From: Sisyra terminalis
Taxonomy: Eukaryota; Arthropoda; Insecta; Neuroptera; Sisyridae
Assembly (NCBI GenBank): GCA_958496175.1
Contig: OY292276.1
Coordinates: 35,484,449-35,548,448, forward strand
Length of the DNA stretch: 64,000 nt
Reading direction: 5' to 3'
Below, piece by piece: positions 37,810-48,590 of the stretch. The notes under the pieces were generated by a model. It saw only the letters and a list, made by a program, of their open reading frames with translations, did no database searches and was not told the origin of the DNA. The position numbers and the translations under genes are program-made. The stretch's first letter is position 1. Every line of letters starts with the position of its first letter.

Positions 37810-37962
37810 CAAGGTTTATAAAATACACAGGTGGCCTCATGGTGGCTATGTGACGTATCCAGAAGAAATTCGTACATATCTTCAGACATTCAAATTTCAA
37901 AATTCTTCGTATTACGTCATTTTTTTTTCTAATGGAGCAACCTGTGTAATTTACAAACCTTG
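37810..37962. mobile_element. 153-bp miniature transposon with 9-bp target duplication, copy 1
   Basis: Perfect 9-bp duplications AGATAAACC flank it (37801-37809 and 37963-37971). The termini are inverted repeats: CAAGGTTTATAAAATACACA on the left and, reversed, CAAGGTTTGTAAATTACACA on the right. A second copy in opposite orientation with its own 9-bp duplication is at 59771-59924. A 114-codon ORF across the left flank and this element is accidental. Confidence 0.9.
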
Positions 37963-39806
37963 AGATAAACCATATCTTTAAGATAGACATTATATAGATA
38001 CAAATTTATCTGTTGGATAAATTGTACACATTTATCCAATATATGTCATTATTTTTAGGTGAAAATACTGTACTTATATAAACCAATATACAGATTATTA
38101 TTGTTTTTACTATGTAGATGCCTTTTAACAATAATCTAAAAATATTCATACAATATAAGTATAGTATTTAATAACTCAATATTCTAATAGGCAAAAATAT
38201 ATCGTCACGGTGTCAATTGTCATCCCGATTTCAATCAATTGCGAATGTTTACCATTTGTCAATTGTATCAATGTTGGTCTGTAAATTTGCACGGAAAGCT
38301 ACTAGTAATAAAATATTTTCAGAATAGCAAAATATTAATTCTTTGTATAAAGGGCATTCTAAAAAAATAATTTTGTTTTCCTTTACTATTTTTTCCGGTA
38401 CCAATTAACCCTGCGTACAGCCCTTGGCTTTTAAAGAAAAAAATATTTTCGATCAATTAAAAACAGAACTAATAAGAATTCAATTAAATCAACCGACTAA
38501 TTAAAAATAAATCGGAAACATTGTTTTGAATATCAAAGAAATATGCTTGAACATGTTTTGTATATAATTAATATTCGTTAACACTTCTTCATTATTACTG
38601 TTTAGATATCAATCTGCTAAATACTATGTAAATTACTGAATTGCTGTTGTTTTTTCACTCGCAATTCATCATTGATTTGCCCTAAAGGAAAATTTGATAT
38701 CTCGTAATGTTGAATATTTCAGATCAAAGAAAAGAAAATGAATATTTTCTCATTGTTAATATTTCTTTCCAAATTGAAATTTTCTCTTCTACAATATATT
38801 CAGTTTTGTGATCAAAAAAAAATATATACAAAGGAGAAAAAAAATTCTTACTTTTTCTTTTATTTCCTTCCTCCTTTTGTTTAAGATTTTCAATTTTTAT
38901 CGATACCGTAAGAGTTTATTTGGATATTTTATTTTTTCTTGTTAATTTTTTTAAATTACTAATATTGTTTTTAGGTGTCCAATATATGTTCGACATAGGC
39001 ACTAAATAATGCATTTCTGTTGTTATATTTCATAAGAACTTAATGTATCTAATACCTTTTTGATCCCGTTAATAGTTTTATATGGGCCAAAAAAATTGTA
39101 TACAAATAAGTTAAATAATCAGAGAAATTAAAAAAAAAGTTTTCAATTTTGCGTCTTAAGACACCTGTTGTAAAATTAGAGAAAATAGCCACTTTGTTAG
39201 GGTAATATAGAATCAGAATTTTTTTATTTTTGGGAAAAGGAAACTTACTAACTATATTTTCATAGATGAAGCATCAATAAAATTGCAAAAACAGCAAACT
39301 ATTTTACAAGTTTTATTTTGCTAGTTTTATTAAAAAGAATTGAATGAGCCATTATAGTGAATGTGCTGGGCGTGGAGCTTTTAACGTTTATCTAAAGCAA
39401 GCTTTGTATTAAAACACTAACATTTAACATTTATATTTGCGTTCTACATAAAGAAAAAAGATTTTCAAAAGAAGGAAAGAAGCTACAAAGATGTGTGTGA
39501 AGGTACCTTTGCTTTGAGTTACTTTTCTGTTGTGTAGTTAAATGTATTTGTGATTTGTAGGATTTGATAAGTACAACTTGCGAAACTTGAAGTTAATTGA
39601 AATGAAAAAAAGAAAACAACAAGAAAAATTGTTGCCTTTTTTTAAATATTTCAATTAAATACAGTTTACATATGTGCAAATAGAGAATATAAGAGTATGT
39701 GTAAGTAGTTTGTGTGGACCGCACAACGTCAAAGAGAGAAATGCGACGAGCACATCAAAGACACCATGTGGTCAAATGAAAAGGATAAAAAAAGCTGATC
39801 ACTTAC

Positions 39807-39815
39807 ATAACTCAC
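39807..39815 (-). promoter_or_regulatory. Shab: Tandem alternative 5' splice sites after Shab exon 3
   Basis: GTGAGT at 39815-39810 and GTAAGT at 39806-39801 are both near-consensus donors 9 bp apart. Using the distal one adds Glu-Leu-Cys after VIVDTG and keeps the frame into either following exon. Confidence 0.6.
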
Positions 39816-40448
39816 CAGTGTCGACAATGACGTCAATAAGGTCCATACTCTTTGCGAAGGCGTCTCGCAGGTTGACGTGATGGAAGGACACGATACTACC
39901 CTCGCGCTTTGCTCGTTCCAGGGCTTCTCTGCGTTTGAGAGCTTTTTCCCTGCGCATCTGGTTCTTATAAAACTCAGCAAAATTGTTTACAATAATGGGA
40001 ATGGGCAACGCAATGACCAACACGCCGCAAATGCAACACACGCTTCCAATGACTTTCCCAAGTGGGGTAGTCGGATAAATGTCTCCGTAGCCCACCGTCG
40101 TCATAGTGATCCCAGCCCACCAGAATGTTTCGGGGATGCTAATGAACTTGGTGCCGGGCTCTTCTTTCTCGGCAAAGTATGCCAAACTTGAGAAGATGAG
40201 CACACCCATTGCCAAAAACAACATCAACAAACCCAATTCTTTATAGGAATTTCTAAGTGTGAATCCTAGCGATTGTAGACCGGTCGAGTGACGCGCTAGC
40301 TTTAAAATACGGAGGATCCGCATGATCCGGAAGATCTGCACGACACGTCGCACGTCTTGAAATTGATCTGTAGCGTTTTTATTCGTTTCCAGTAGAAATA
40401 ACGATATGAAGTAAGGCATTATGGCCAGTAAGTCGATGATATTGAGAC
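39816..40448 (-). CDS. Shab: Shab coding exon 3: S3-S6, voltage sensor and pore
   Basis: The exon has 633 nt, phase 1 at both ends, and encodes residues 358-568 plus one base. S3 is [20 protein letters not shown] (359-378). The S4 voltage sensor carries R391, R392, R398, R401, R404, K407 and R410 ([20 protein letters not shown]). S5 lies at about 429-450 and the pore helix is [11 protein letters not shown]. The K+ filter TVGYGD is at 475-480. S6 carries the gating-hinge motif PIP (506-508) and ends [13 protein letters not shown]. The proximal C-terminus [10 protein letters not shown]...[11 protein letters not shown] matches Shab. The acceptor is TTTTAG|GT. The donor CTG|GTGAGT at 39815 is followed 9 bp on by a second strong donor, T|GTAAGT at 39806, an in-frame alternative adding three residues (ELC). 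Nothing essential is missing, so the channel core looks functional. Confidence 0.97.
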
Positions 40449-41665
40449 CTAAAATTATTTATGTCATACACCTATCAGTTACAGTTCATTGAACCAAATC
40501 GAAGGACACTGTGTTAACACTATTGATAACACTATTTGACCCTTTAAAAAAATCTAAATTTCCCAATCAAAATAATGCATTTCTTCAATTAATAATTTCT
40601 TTAAATTCTAACAACTTGGATGATGTCAATATTCACTTCTGTTATTAGTTCATTAGTATATTAATATAATTACTGAAGACATTCATAATTAGATTAAATT
40701 GCATCTATGCCAATTGCAGATATTATTACTATGATATTCAACGAAACTACTATAATACTCCAGCATTGGAATTAAAGCATAATTTGTACATGAAAAACCG
40801 AATAAGATCGGATTGGTGTAATAAGAGCTAGAGCTAGAGCTATTACCAACTGTGCAAACTGGATACAGGAAATAATTAACCAGACTAGATGATTCACAAA
40901 TATTTTGACGTGAACGTTTTTCATATATAGCAAGAAAATAGTAATTCAGGATGTCGCAGACCAAATTTATGCTTTCTTTTATTTATTTTAATTTGCAACG
41001 TTTCGTCAGTGTAATTCCAAACTGCAAAACAGATACGGAGAATCTTAGTTATTCGTATTTTAATCTTATTGACTTTAAATGTAACCGGTAATACTCTCGC
41101 CACCTAAGGCAATGATCTAATACTTCTTACGCTAGTATAATTTAAAAGTACATAGTGTTTAAGTATTAGTGAGCAATTACAAATGACAAAAACCACATAG
41201 ATAATTGTGGGTTCATTTAAGTAAATGATTGCTTATTAATGTAATTTTTAAGTATCTATGAAATAAGATTAAGAATTTTTATAAAAGTAATTGTTGACAG
41301 ACGAAATGCTAGTACCTATCGAAAAAAAAATAGAATTACACTGAAGAAACGATGCAAATTAAAGTAAATATATTAAAATATTGATAAATTTGGTCTACGA
41401 CATCCTGAATTGTTATTTTTTTGTAATATATATTTAAATATATTTAGACCTGAAACAATGGAGACTAATAAAAGAGGCGTTTTTCATGTCTTATAAACAT
41501 TTGTTTCATTTTCAATCTATCAACTACTCATTAAACATTACCTGGAGGTAAACAAAATTAATTATTGCTGCACAGTTGATTGCATTTTTTGAAATATCTA
41601 TTATTTTGTTGATTAATTAATTTTTAGCTTTAGCAAATCTTTAACGTGCATTAATTTAATTATTA

Positions 41666-41815
41666 AGCCTACTAGTAGCCGAGTGGTCAGGTGGCCGCTC
41701 TAAAACTAGTAGATATTGAGTTCGAATCAAGTATCGAGCAAATTTTAAATATTTATTACCCTTAAATTCACTAAAGATCTTGCTTGTTATAAAACAACGG
41801 TAAAGAATAGTTACT
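41666..41815 (+). mobile_element. tRNA-derived SINE, copy 5
   Basis: Head AGCCTACTAGTAGCCGAGTG, B box GAGTTCGAATC, body TATCGAGCAAATTTTAAATA, then CCTTAAATTCACTAAAGATC. No certain target duplication was found; the flanks are too AT-rich. Confidence 0.75.
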
Positions 41816-42960
41816 AAAAATTAATGTCATGATTTATGAAATTCCAAAACATTAAATTAATTTTTATTCGAAGAAAAATAATTTTGTGATTTGATCCTAT
41901 TTTTTTTTTATTTTTGGTATTCCTACAACTCACGGTATATTAATTCGTTATCTATCAAATATTCCTTCCACAATTCAAAGATTGGCGATATTATTGACAA
42001 ATAGTAAATTTTATTATAATTTCAAACAGGTATTTATCCTTTTATCTACTTATAACCAAAACTGGACTCTATGAAACTAGCCTCTAGCCTTTTTCACAAG
42101 AAAAAATATTGCGAAAGTCAGTCTTTTCACATTAATTAATTATGCCAATTTCCAAAAAAAAAAAACGAAAGTAGATACCACAATCCTGCTTAACCTTTCC
42201 ACCCTTGAGCTTCCTGTTTCCTTAGACCTCTTTCAACGAAGATACTACCCTTGTTGGAAACTACAGCTATGAATTAATTAAAAAAGAACCTTAAAATTTT
42301 CATAACTTTAAGTTTACATTTCGTAAATTATTGTAACTTTTCAAAAATTTTAATGAAATTAATACTATTTCATAGCAAGTTTTAAATTGAAGAAGAATTG
42401 GAAGAAAATTGTCAAAATAAAAATTTCCGCTGTGCCCGGATTCGAAATCTCAAATATGAAGCAAATTTAATCTTCAAAGTTGCCTAATAATAAAAGAACT
42501 TGGAAATTGTTTTACGTCCCAACAGCTACTATAAGGTTATTATTGATTGATATTTGTTTATTTTTGTTTAGGGCAATGCTTAGTTTTCTTGGAAAACAAT
42601 AAATATATAATCAAATTAAATACGCACACAAAATAAATATTAGTTATAAATTAGCTATAGCTCTTTTAATGACGTCATCTTATTAATCACCACTGTATAC
42701 TCCAGTGAATTCGGATTCCAACCCGGTAGTTATGAAAAGTTTTTCTTTCCAGAAATAAACTTAAAAAGTCGTTGAAGACCATTATAGTTATAAATAGCTA
42801 AAGCTTATAAAGTATTTATATATAATAAATATATTATAGTATGCACTGAAAGCATGGAAGTATAGATGCTATGAGGGCATCTATACACGTCACTTTCGAA
42901 AGAAAAGCTCTAGATAACTAAACAGCTCATAAGGTTTTGGAACTAACAATCTATGTTTTT

Positions 42961-43114
42961 CCTTAATAAATTTTATTTGACCTTTTTACAAAGTTTTGTC
43001 GCCTTTCGAAACTTAACTGAACTATTCAATCTTATATCATAAAAATCTGAATAAGTATTAAAGTCCCGAAAGGCAACGAAACGTTGCACAAAAACCAAAT
43101 AAAAATTCTTTAGG
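42961..43114. repeat. Palindromic element, arms with TCG.CTTTCG core
   Basis: The left arm (from CCTTAATAAATTTTATTTG to CGCCTTTCGAAACTT) and the reversed right arm (CCTAAAGAATTTTTATTTG to TGCCTTTCGGGACTT) are about 75% identical over about 50 nt. The loop is about 45 nt. It looks like a foldback or MITE-type insertion. Class unknown. Confidence 0.6.
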
Positions 43115-43591
43115 CAAACAATTAAATTTATAGTCCAAATACTCAATGAATTGTAAGTTTTAACAAAGCATGGATATTAACTAACTAAGCTTTTAAAATG
43201 TAGAAAAACAAACTACCTTCATACTGCCTTTGGTACCATGAACTATAACACTTTATGCTTTCATATATTCTTTCATATTTTTTTATCTGAATCTTCTATT
43301 CTATACTTTTAATTTTAAGAGATATAATTTTTATTGAATCAAAAATTATCATTAATTATTGTTGAAAGTATTATTTTGATTGTGGGAAATAATTTAGCAT
43401 CGATGTTATTTGTAATAGTTTTATCGTCAAATAGTGTTATTCATCATACTTTTTCATACCAACGTTATTTTTTTTTTTGCACAACAATCAACTATTGTGC
43501 TACTAGCATTTTCAATCTTTTAAATTTTGTTGAGGAAAGGATAAAATAGCGATGGTAGAAAATTATGAATCAACAGTGTGGTCTTGCTGAC

Positions 43592-43802
43592 CTCCTTTAA
43601 AGAACTTCCACTTGTCTGGAGAAGCGCTGAACCGAAGAATGTATTCAAGTGAAAACCAAGTGATGCAAACGGCTTCAACCATCGCAAGTTGTGGATTGTC
43701 TTGCACAGTGCCCTCATCATTCACCTGCATACTTGGTATCGTATTTAAAGTTAAAGCTATCGTCGACAAAACAATGAACAGGATGGAGATGATTGCTATC
43801 AC
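43592..43802 (-). CDS. Shab: Shab coding exon 2: S1 and S2
   Basis: The exon has 211 nt, enters in phase 0 and leaves in phase 1, and encodes residues 288-357 plus the first base of G358. S1 is [20 protein letters not shown] (288-307). An extracellular loop rich in D, N and Q follows. S2 lies at about 326-346 ([18 protein letters not shown]), followed by [10 protein letters not shown], the usual S2-S3 linker of Kv channels. The acceptor is TTTCAG|GTGATAGC. The donor GGAG|GTCAGC is weaker than the others in the gene, but the phase-1 join restores [14 protein letters not shown], so I trust it. An ATG inside this exon is internal and not a start. Confidence 0.95.
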
Positions 43803-46344
43803 CTGAAAGTTCCATCAATGTACCGAATTAGAAAAGTGGAAACTTCCACCCAATCGACATTTTAAGTATTACAGTACGTTATTGAAAATATTCATAAATG
43901 CAATCATAAACAAAGTCATAAATGACTTCATGAAAAAAACGCGAGTCGTAAACTGTAAGTGTATTTGTAAAACGTTAAACATTTATTGATGGCTCGTAAT
44001 AAAAAAAAAAGAAGTTTACTCCGATCGAAATGAAATTTTCATTAATTGACTTCTGAATTTTATTTTGTGAGGTCTTATTATGTGAATTAAAATTATTTTT
44101 CATAATGATAAAAATGTTCCATAACATGAAAATACCGATAAAACGTTTTATTACAACCATAAATCAATAACGGAATGATAAAATTAACAACTCAAATATA
44201 AAATGATGTTTGTAAAAAAAACAAATAAAATTAAAAGTTTTCTCAATTCTTGCAAATAAATTTAGGAAAATTTAAAATCCGGCTAAAAATCTAAGTTTAA
44301 AATATTATATATTAATTTGAAAAATTTATTTAAGACCTAAGATGGTTGGTTAACATTTGTTGGTTCCTCAGTAAGAATTAAGAGAATTATAGTTCAACGC
44401 TATGCTTTTAAATTTTGAAGTCTATGATAATGGTTTGAGAATGAAAAATATGGAAAACACGATAATCATTTAAATTGATTTTCTGAGTAATCCGAACGCA
44501 TGAATACAATTAAATTTAATTCCTATCTACTTTATACTAATTACTTTAACGTCTTACGTTAAATGAATTTATTCATTACAGAAAGCTTTTTCCAAATACT
44601 TAAGTTTCCACGTATTGAATTCACGAAATTTAAACTTATTTTTGAGGCCAACTTTTCTTGCTTGCAGGGAGAAAAATAGAATGCAATAAAAGAAGTTTTC
44701 GATGTTTGCAATTTCCGTTCTTGTCTACATTTGTTTAATCGAATTGATTGCCAAATGTAACGAATAAAATGTAACGGTTATGAAGTTTTGTTGGAATTCA
44801 ATTTCAGCAGTTTGATGCAACAACTTGAGAAAACTTTTGCTTATAACTTTGGCATGTAAGCACATAAATCTTATGTTTAAAGATGAAATTATAAACGATT
44901 ATGAAAATAAATTGAAATTAAATCATCAGCCTAGGGAAATATGTACATAGTATAAATACAGTAATTGGAAAATTATATGGTTAGTAAAGTATTAGGTATA
45001 TCTATAGAATCATGAGAAAATATTATACATGCCAAGTGTTAAATTAATTTCGTGTCAAATATTATTGAAACAAACGGCATAGAAAAGTTTTTCGACACTT
45101 TGTGAGTAATGTGCATGCTTTAAAATTCATTTAAAGTTTGTTACGAAATTTTAAACGCGCAAACATTTAAATTCAATTAATTTAGAACAAAAGTTTCGCA
45201 TACACGACAATTTCTTTCCACTATTTATTACTATGTATATAAACACTCTATATGTTTAATAGTTATATGTCTAACTATTTTACTTGACGTTTCTATCAAT
45301 TTCTAGAAAGTATATAGTGCAATTTGTACAAAAGTGGAAAAGAAAATTCGCAGTGCTTGATTACGTTTGAAGTCTTTCACAATTTATTAGGCAACTAGCT
45401 TCTCTTATCGTTACGTCACGACATCGAAATACATTAATTCTTCCTGAAATATGATGTTACAGAAAATGAAAGGCTTGGACGATTTAATTTCATTATGACA
45501 TTTATTTGTGTTTCCGTTTCGGAGTATTTTCGTTATTATTTTTAGGTAATGCATTCACGCCTTCGCGTGCATTTGAGAAATCAGTTCGCGATTGAAAGTG
45601 ATGTCCGAAATAATTTCGTATGTTATATGAAAGAAAATGGAAACCATTTGATTTTACCCTATTTAAAATACGGGGGAAAATTGAAAATTGGTAGTCGTGG
45701 GCTTGGTCTCTAATTTGTGCTTTTCTCATTCTATAACGAAACCTTAATTCAATTTAAATAGCGGAATTTATATTCTTGATTGTTTTTTATTCGATTTTTT
45801 TAACTTTAGCACCATTTCCAATTTAAATTATAATCGCGTTTATAATTCATAAAAAAAATTCTAATCAAATTTATTTTATTTTTTAACGTATAGCAGAGGG
45901 AACTTTCAAAATATGAAAGATAATATTATTAAGCTTACCAAGAAAAATCCTTTTCAATTTTCCAACAAAAATTGATGTATTGTCAGCAAAAAACGGATTT
46001 TGAAATTTTAGATATATTGTTCACGAGAGAATGGATTATGCAGGAAGGGATCGTTTTCATCAAATAATAATTCAATGGTCATCCAATTTGAAGTTTTTTC
46101 TCCGAATTCATTATTGTACCAATGAATTCTCAGAAAAAAATCATCCAAAGCTTTAATCCCTTTTTTTAATTTAAATTAGAAGGGTTATATGAGTATGAAT
46201 TTTGGCTTCATCTCATTTTTAATCATTTAAATATTTTCGTTAAAAATTTTTGTATACTTTAATTACTTTAGTTAATGGTTGGAGTTTCTCGAGAATTGTC
46301 AAAAACAAATAGTTTGGTTGTTCTTACAATGCATTATATATATT

Positions 46345-46510
46345 GTGATTTCATTTATGTAATATAAATTACAAAAGTTAACTATAAATACAAATTTGAA
46401 CTAAATTTCAAGAAAATGAATTATTGACGTATTACCCAGATACTTTTTTCGATTGCCAAGCAATCTTCCTCAGTGGTCATCAAGTAGTATTGGATCACTC
46501 CGTAACTGCT
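46345..46510 (-). repeat. Dispersed repeat with hammerhead-ribozyme-like core, copy A
   Basis: On the minus strand, CTGAGGA (46473-46467) is followed by a hairpin GATTGC-TTG-GCAATC, then GAA, then AAAAGTAT, C and TGG. The preceding CCA can pair with TGG. This is the order of a type I hammerhead: core CUGANGA, stem II, GAA, stem III, cleavage C, stem I. Stem III is damaged (AAAAGTAT instead of the self-complementary ATACGTAT). Next to it lies a unit shared with the copies near 47.3 and 60.6 kb. Confidence 0.5.
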
Positions 46511-46547
46511 GTGATGAGTCACTGTTAAAATTTTGACGTTAAATTTA

Positions 46548-46775
46548 ACAAATTTTGTGCGTTTTGTTGATATATTGTTCAACTTTTTCAGGCAGTATTT
46601 GAAGTTAATATGTAGTTGATGGATAAAACAAGATCGGATAATTGAAAAGTCATTCGCATGTTATTTAATCATCCATCAACTAGGTGAACCAAAATTTTCC
46701 AACGATATTTACTTCCATATTTCCACTACTGTCTGAAGAAGTTGAAAAATATATCTACAAAACGTCGAAAAATTA
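46548..46775. repeat. Nested palindrome with arms ending TAGTTGATGGAT
   Basis: Left arm 46548-46625 and right arm 46670-46775 are inverted copies, with about 33 extra bases on the right. Both contain CTGAAGAAG/CTGAAAAAG followed by TTGAA and AACG, another pattern seen in ribozyme-bearing repeats. The inner 12 bases TAGTTGATGGAT are perfectly inverted. Confidence 0.6.
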
Positions 46776-47284
46776 AACATCAAGTCATTTGTTTTTCAAA
46801 GTTCGGGAGAAACCTCTTACCAATATTTAAAACACAATGATGAGATCTAAGACACTCATTAATTTATAAATGTAAATAATAGAAAAGAATTTAGATGTGA
46901 AGTACGATAGCACTGCATTGGATGCTATAATTTTCAGAAAACGTAAAAAAGTATCTAATGATCATTGAAATTGAAAGTTAGTGCTAGAAAGAGTAGGATA
47001 AAATCAATAAGATGGTATAATCTTAAACATAGAATGGGGGTGATAAGTCAAATAAAAACAATCGTTGAGGGTTATAATGACGACAAGAGCTAGCTGAATG
47101 GATCAAATTTCGAAAACAAAATATCTCACATCGAATAATGAAGGAAAAAAATAGATAATTCTTAGAAACATGGTTGAAGAAAATTTAAAATTGCAAATAA
47201 AAGTAATGAACTGCTCCAATCATGGGGATCTTTCTCAAGATAAGTAGTGCTGGAAGGAAGATTTTAATAAAAAAATATGCACAA

Positions 47285-47630
47285 AAAGCTTATATAAACA
47301 ATATATATAAATTATTATATTGTAATTCAATAACGAAATTTTACTAACAAAAGTTTTCTTTAAACATAAATTTGGAACCAAAGGTCAAAGAAAAATTAAT
47401 TTATGACATATTGCACTGATACGTATTTCAATTGCCTAGTAGGCTTTATCAGACAATCGAAATACGTACCTGTGTAATTTGTCTTCAGTACATTTTATAT
47501 GAACTTTGACTAAAAATTTATGCTTAATTTAAAGTTTACCTTTATAAATTATATTTCATAATTTAACAACAATATATATTATATATTATGATTTGTGCAG
47601 CACAAACTGTTCAAAGTCAGCGAAACATAT
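47285..47630. repeat. Dispersed palindromic repeat, copy B
   Basis: Arms of about 60-70 bp are inverted around a centre at about 47440 that itself folds: ATACGTATTTCAATTG against CAATCGAAATACGTA. The right border ACTGTTCAAAGTCAGCGAAA is shared with the copy at 60.7 kb and, decayed, with the window start. The minus strand carries CTGATAA...GAAATACGTATC, a hammerhead-like order with one core change. Confidence 0.6.
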
Positions 47631-48409
47631 CTTACTTGAAAAAAATCAGCGTTCTTTAACAACTGGAGTCTAGACTGGATTTATTTTTCTTTAAATATGT
47701 CAAAAAAATCAAACTTTTCTTAGAAAAAGTTATTAGATATAATCCATTAATACTTCAGTTTGAAATATAAGCTGCTTATAGTTTCATTTTGCAACTTTCT
47801 CTGATTATTTTATAAGTTGATATGCTTGATAGATAAGTTTATAAATTTTTGGGGCATTCTTTGTTAAAAATAATATTTTTTTTATTTAAATAAAATTAAA
47901 AACACTTGCTTTTAGAACGAGAAGCTTTTTTTAAAACCTCATTAAATATATTTTCCGCCATTGAAATTGTCAAGGTTTTGTCACACTTTTTTATATCGAA
48001 ATATAAATGCGAGGTTCAAATATCTGAAGAATTTTATAATAAATTTCCCGTTATTTAATTAGGAAGAGAAATAATTAAATATCGAACCAGATACAGCATG
48101 TGATGTATATTTTTTTTTCGTTTAGAGATAAAAAAAATATCGTTATCATTTTTAGAGCGCAAATAACACCCGTTTAAATTAAAAAAAATAATTTAAATCT
48201 TCTAACCAAAGTTGTAAATATCTTGTATTTTTCTGAACAGAAAAAAGATTCATTTAATTAAAGTTATATGAATTTGTCGTAAACGATAGCCTTACAGATT
48301 TCTAATAATTCGCTTGAAATTTTTGTAGGACTGAAAAATCATTGTCCACTTTTTTGTGTTTATATGATGAAAGTTTGTTCGAGTAAACAGCCCGAGTCCC
48401 GGCTTTCCT

Positions 48410-48590
48410 TTTTGTGTGTTCCTGCTTATGTTGTGTTGTTGTTATCGTGTGTTTTGTGTTCTTTTGTATTCATGTTTTTTGTGTTCGGTACACAAAAGGT
48501 TTTTCTATTGGAGATTGAAGGAGATCCTCCAAATTCCCGTGTTTTGTGTTCATGTATGTGTGTTTTCGTGTTGTGTGTGTATGCTTGTTC
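48410..48590 (+). repeat. GT-rich low-complexity tract
   Basis: Irregular repeats of GTGTTTTGTGTTC. The 90-codon ORF across it, rich in C, V and F, is a by-product of the repeat and was not taken as a gene. Confidence 0.6.

Larger units (their letters stand above)
15785..39815 (-). other. 24-kb Shab intron with alternative terminal exon and many repeats
   Basis: It contains the alternative terminal exon at 19824-19739, two hAT-type miniature elements, three SINEs, the foldback array at 33.6-34.2 kb, a 9-bp-duplication miniature element and a tandemly duplicated segment at 28.5-29.2 kb. A decayed plus-strand coding fragment lies at 20.7-21.0 kb. At about 20050-20220 the minus strand is GA-rich (several GAGAGA-like runs); I cannot tell if it is regulatory. 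The remaining AT-rich DNA shows no gene. Confidence 0.7.
40449..43591 (-). other. 3.1-kb Shab intron
   Basis: Contains SINE copy 5 (41666-41815), a palindromic repeat at 42961-43114 and a short GAGCTA triplication near 40828. No other gene or RNA recognised. Confidence 0.7.

Noticed and set aside
37619..37963. 114-codon plus-strand ORF
   Set aside because: Its second half is the miniature transposon at 37810-37962. Composition is that of translated AT-rich DNA.
38013..38039. Inverted repeat TTGGATAAAT...ATTTATCCAA
   Set aside because: 10-bp arms in AT-rich DNA, single occurrence, no flanking duplication.
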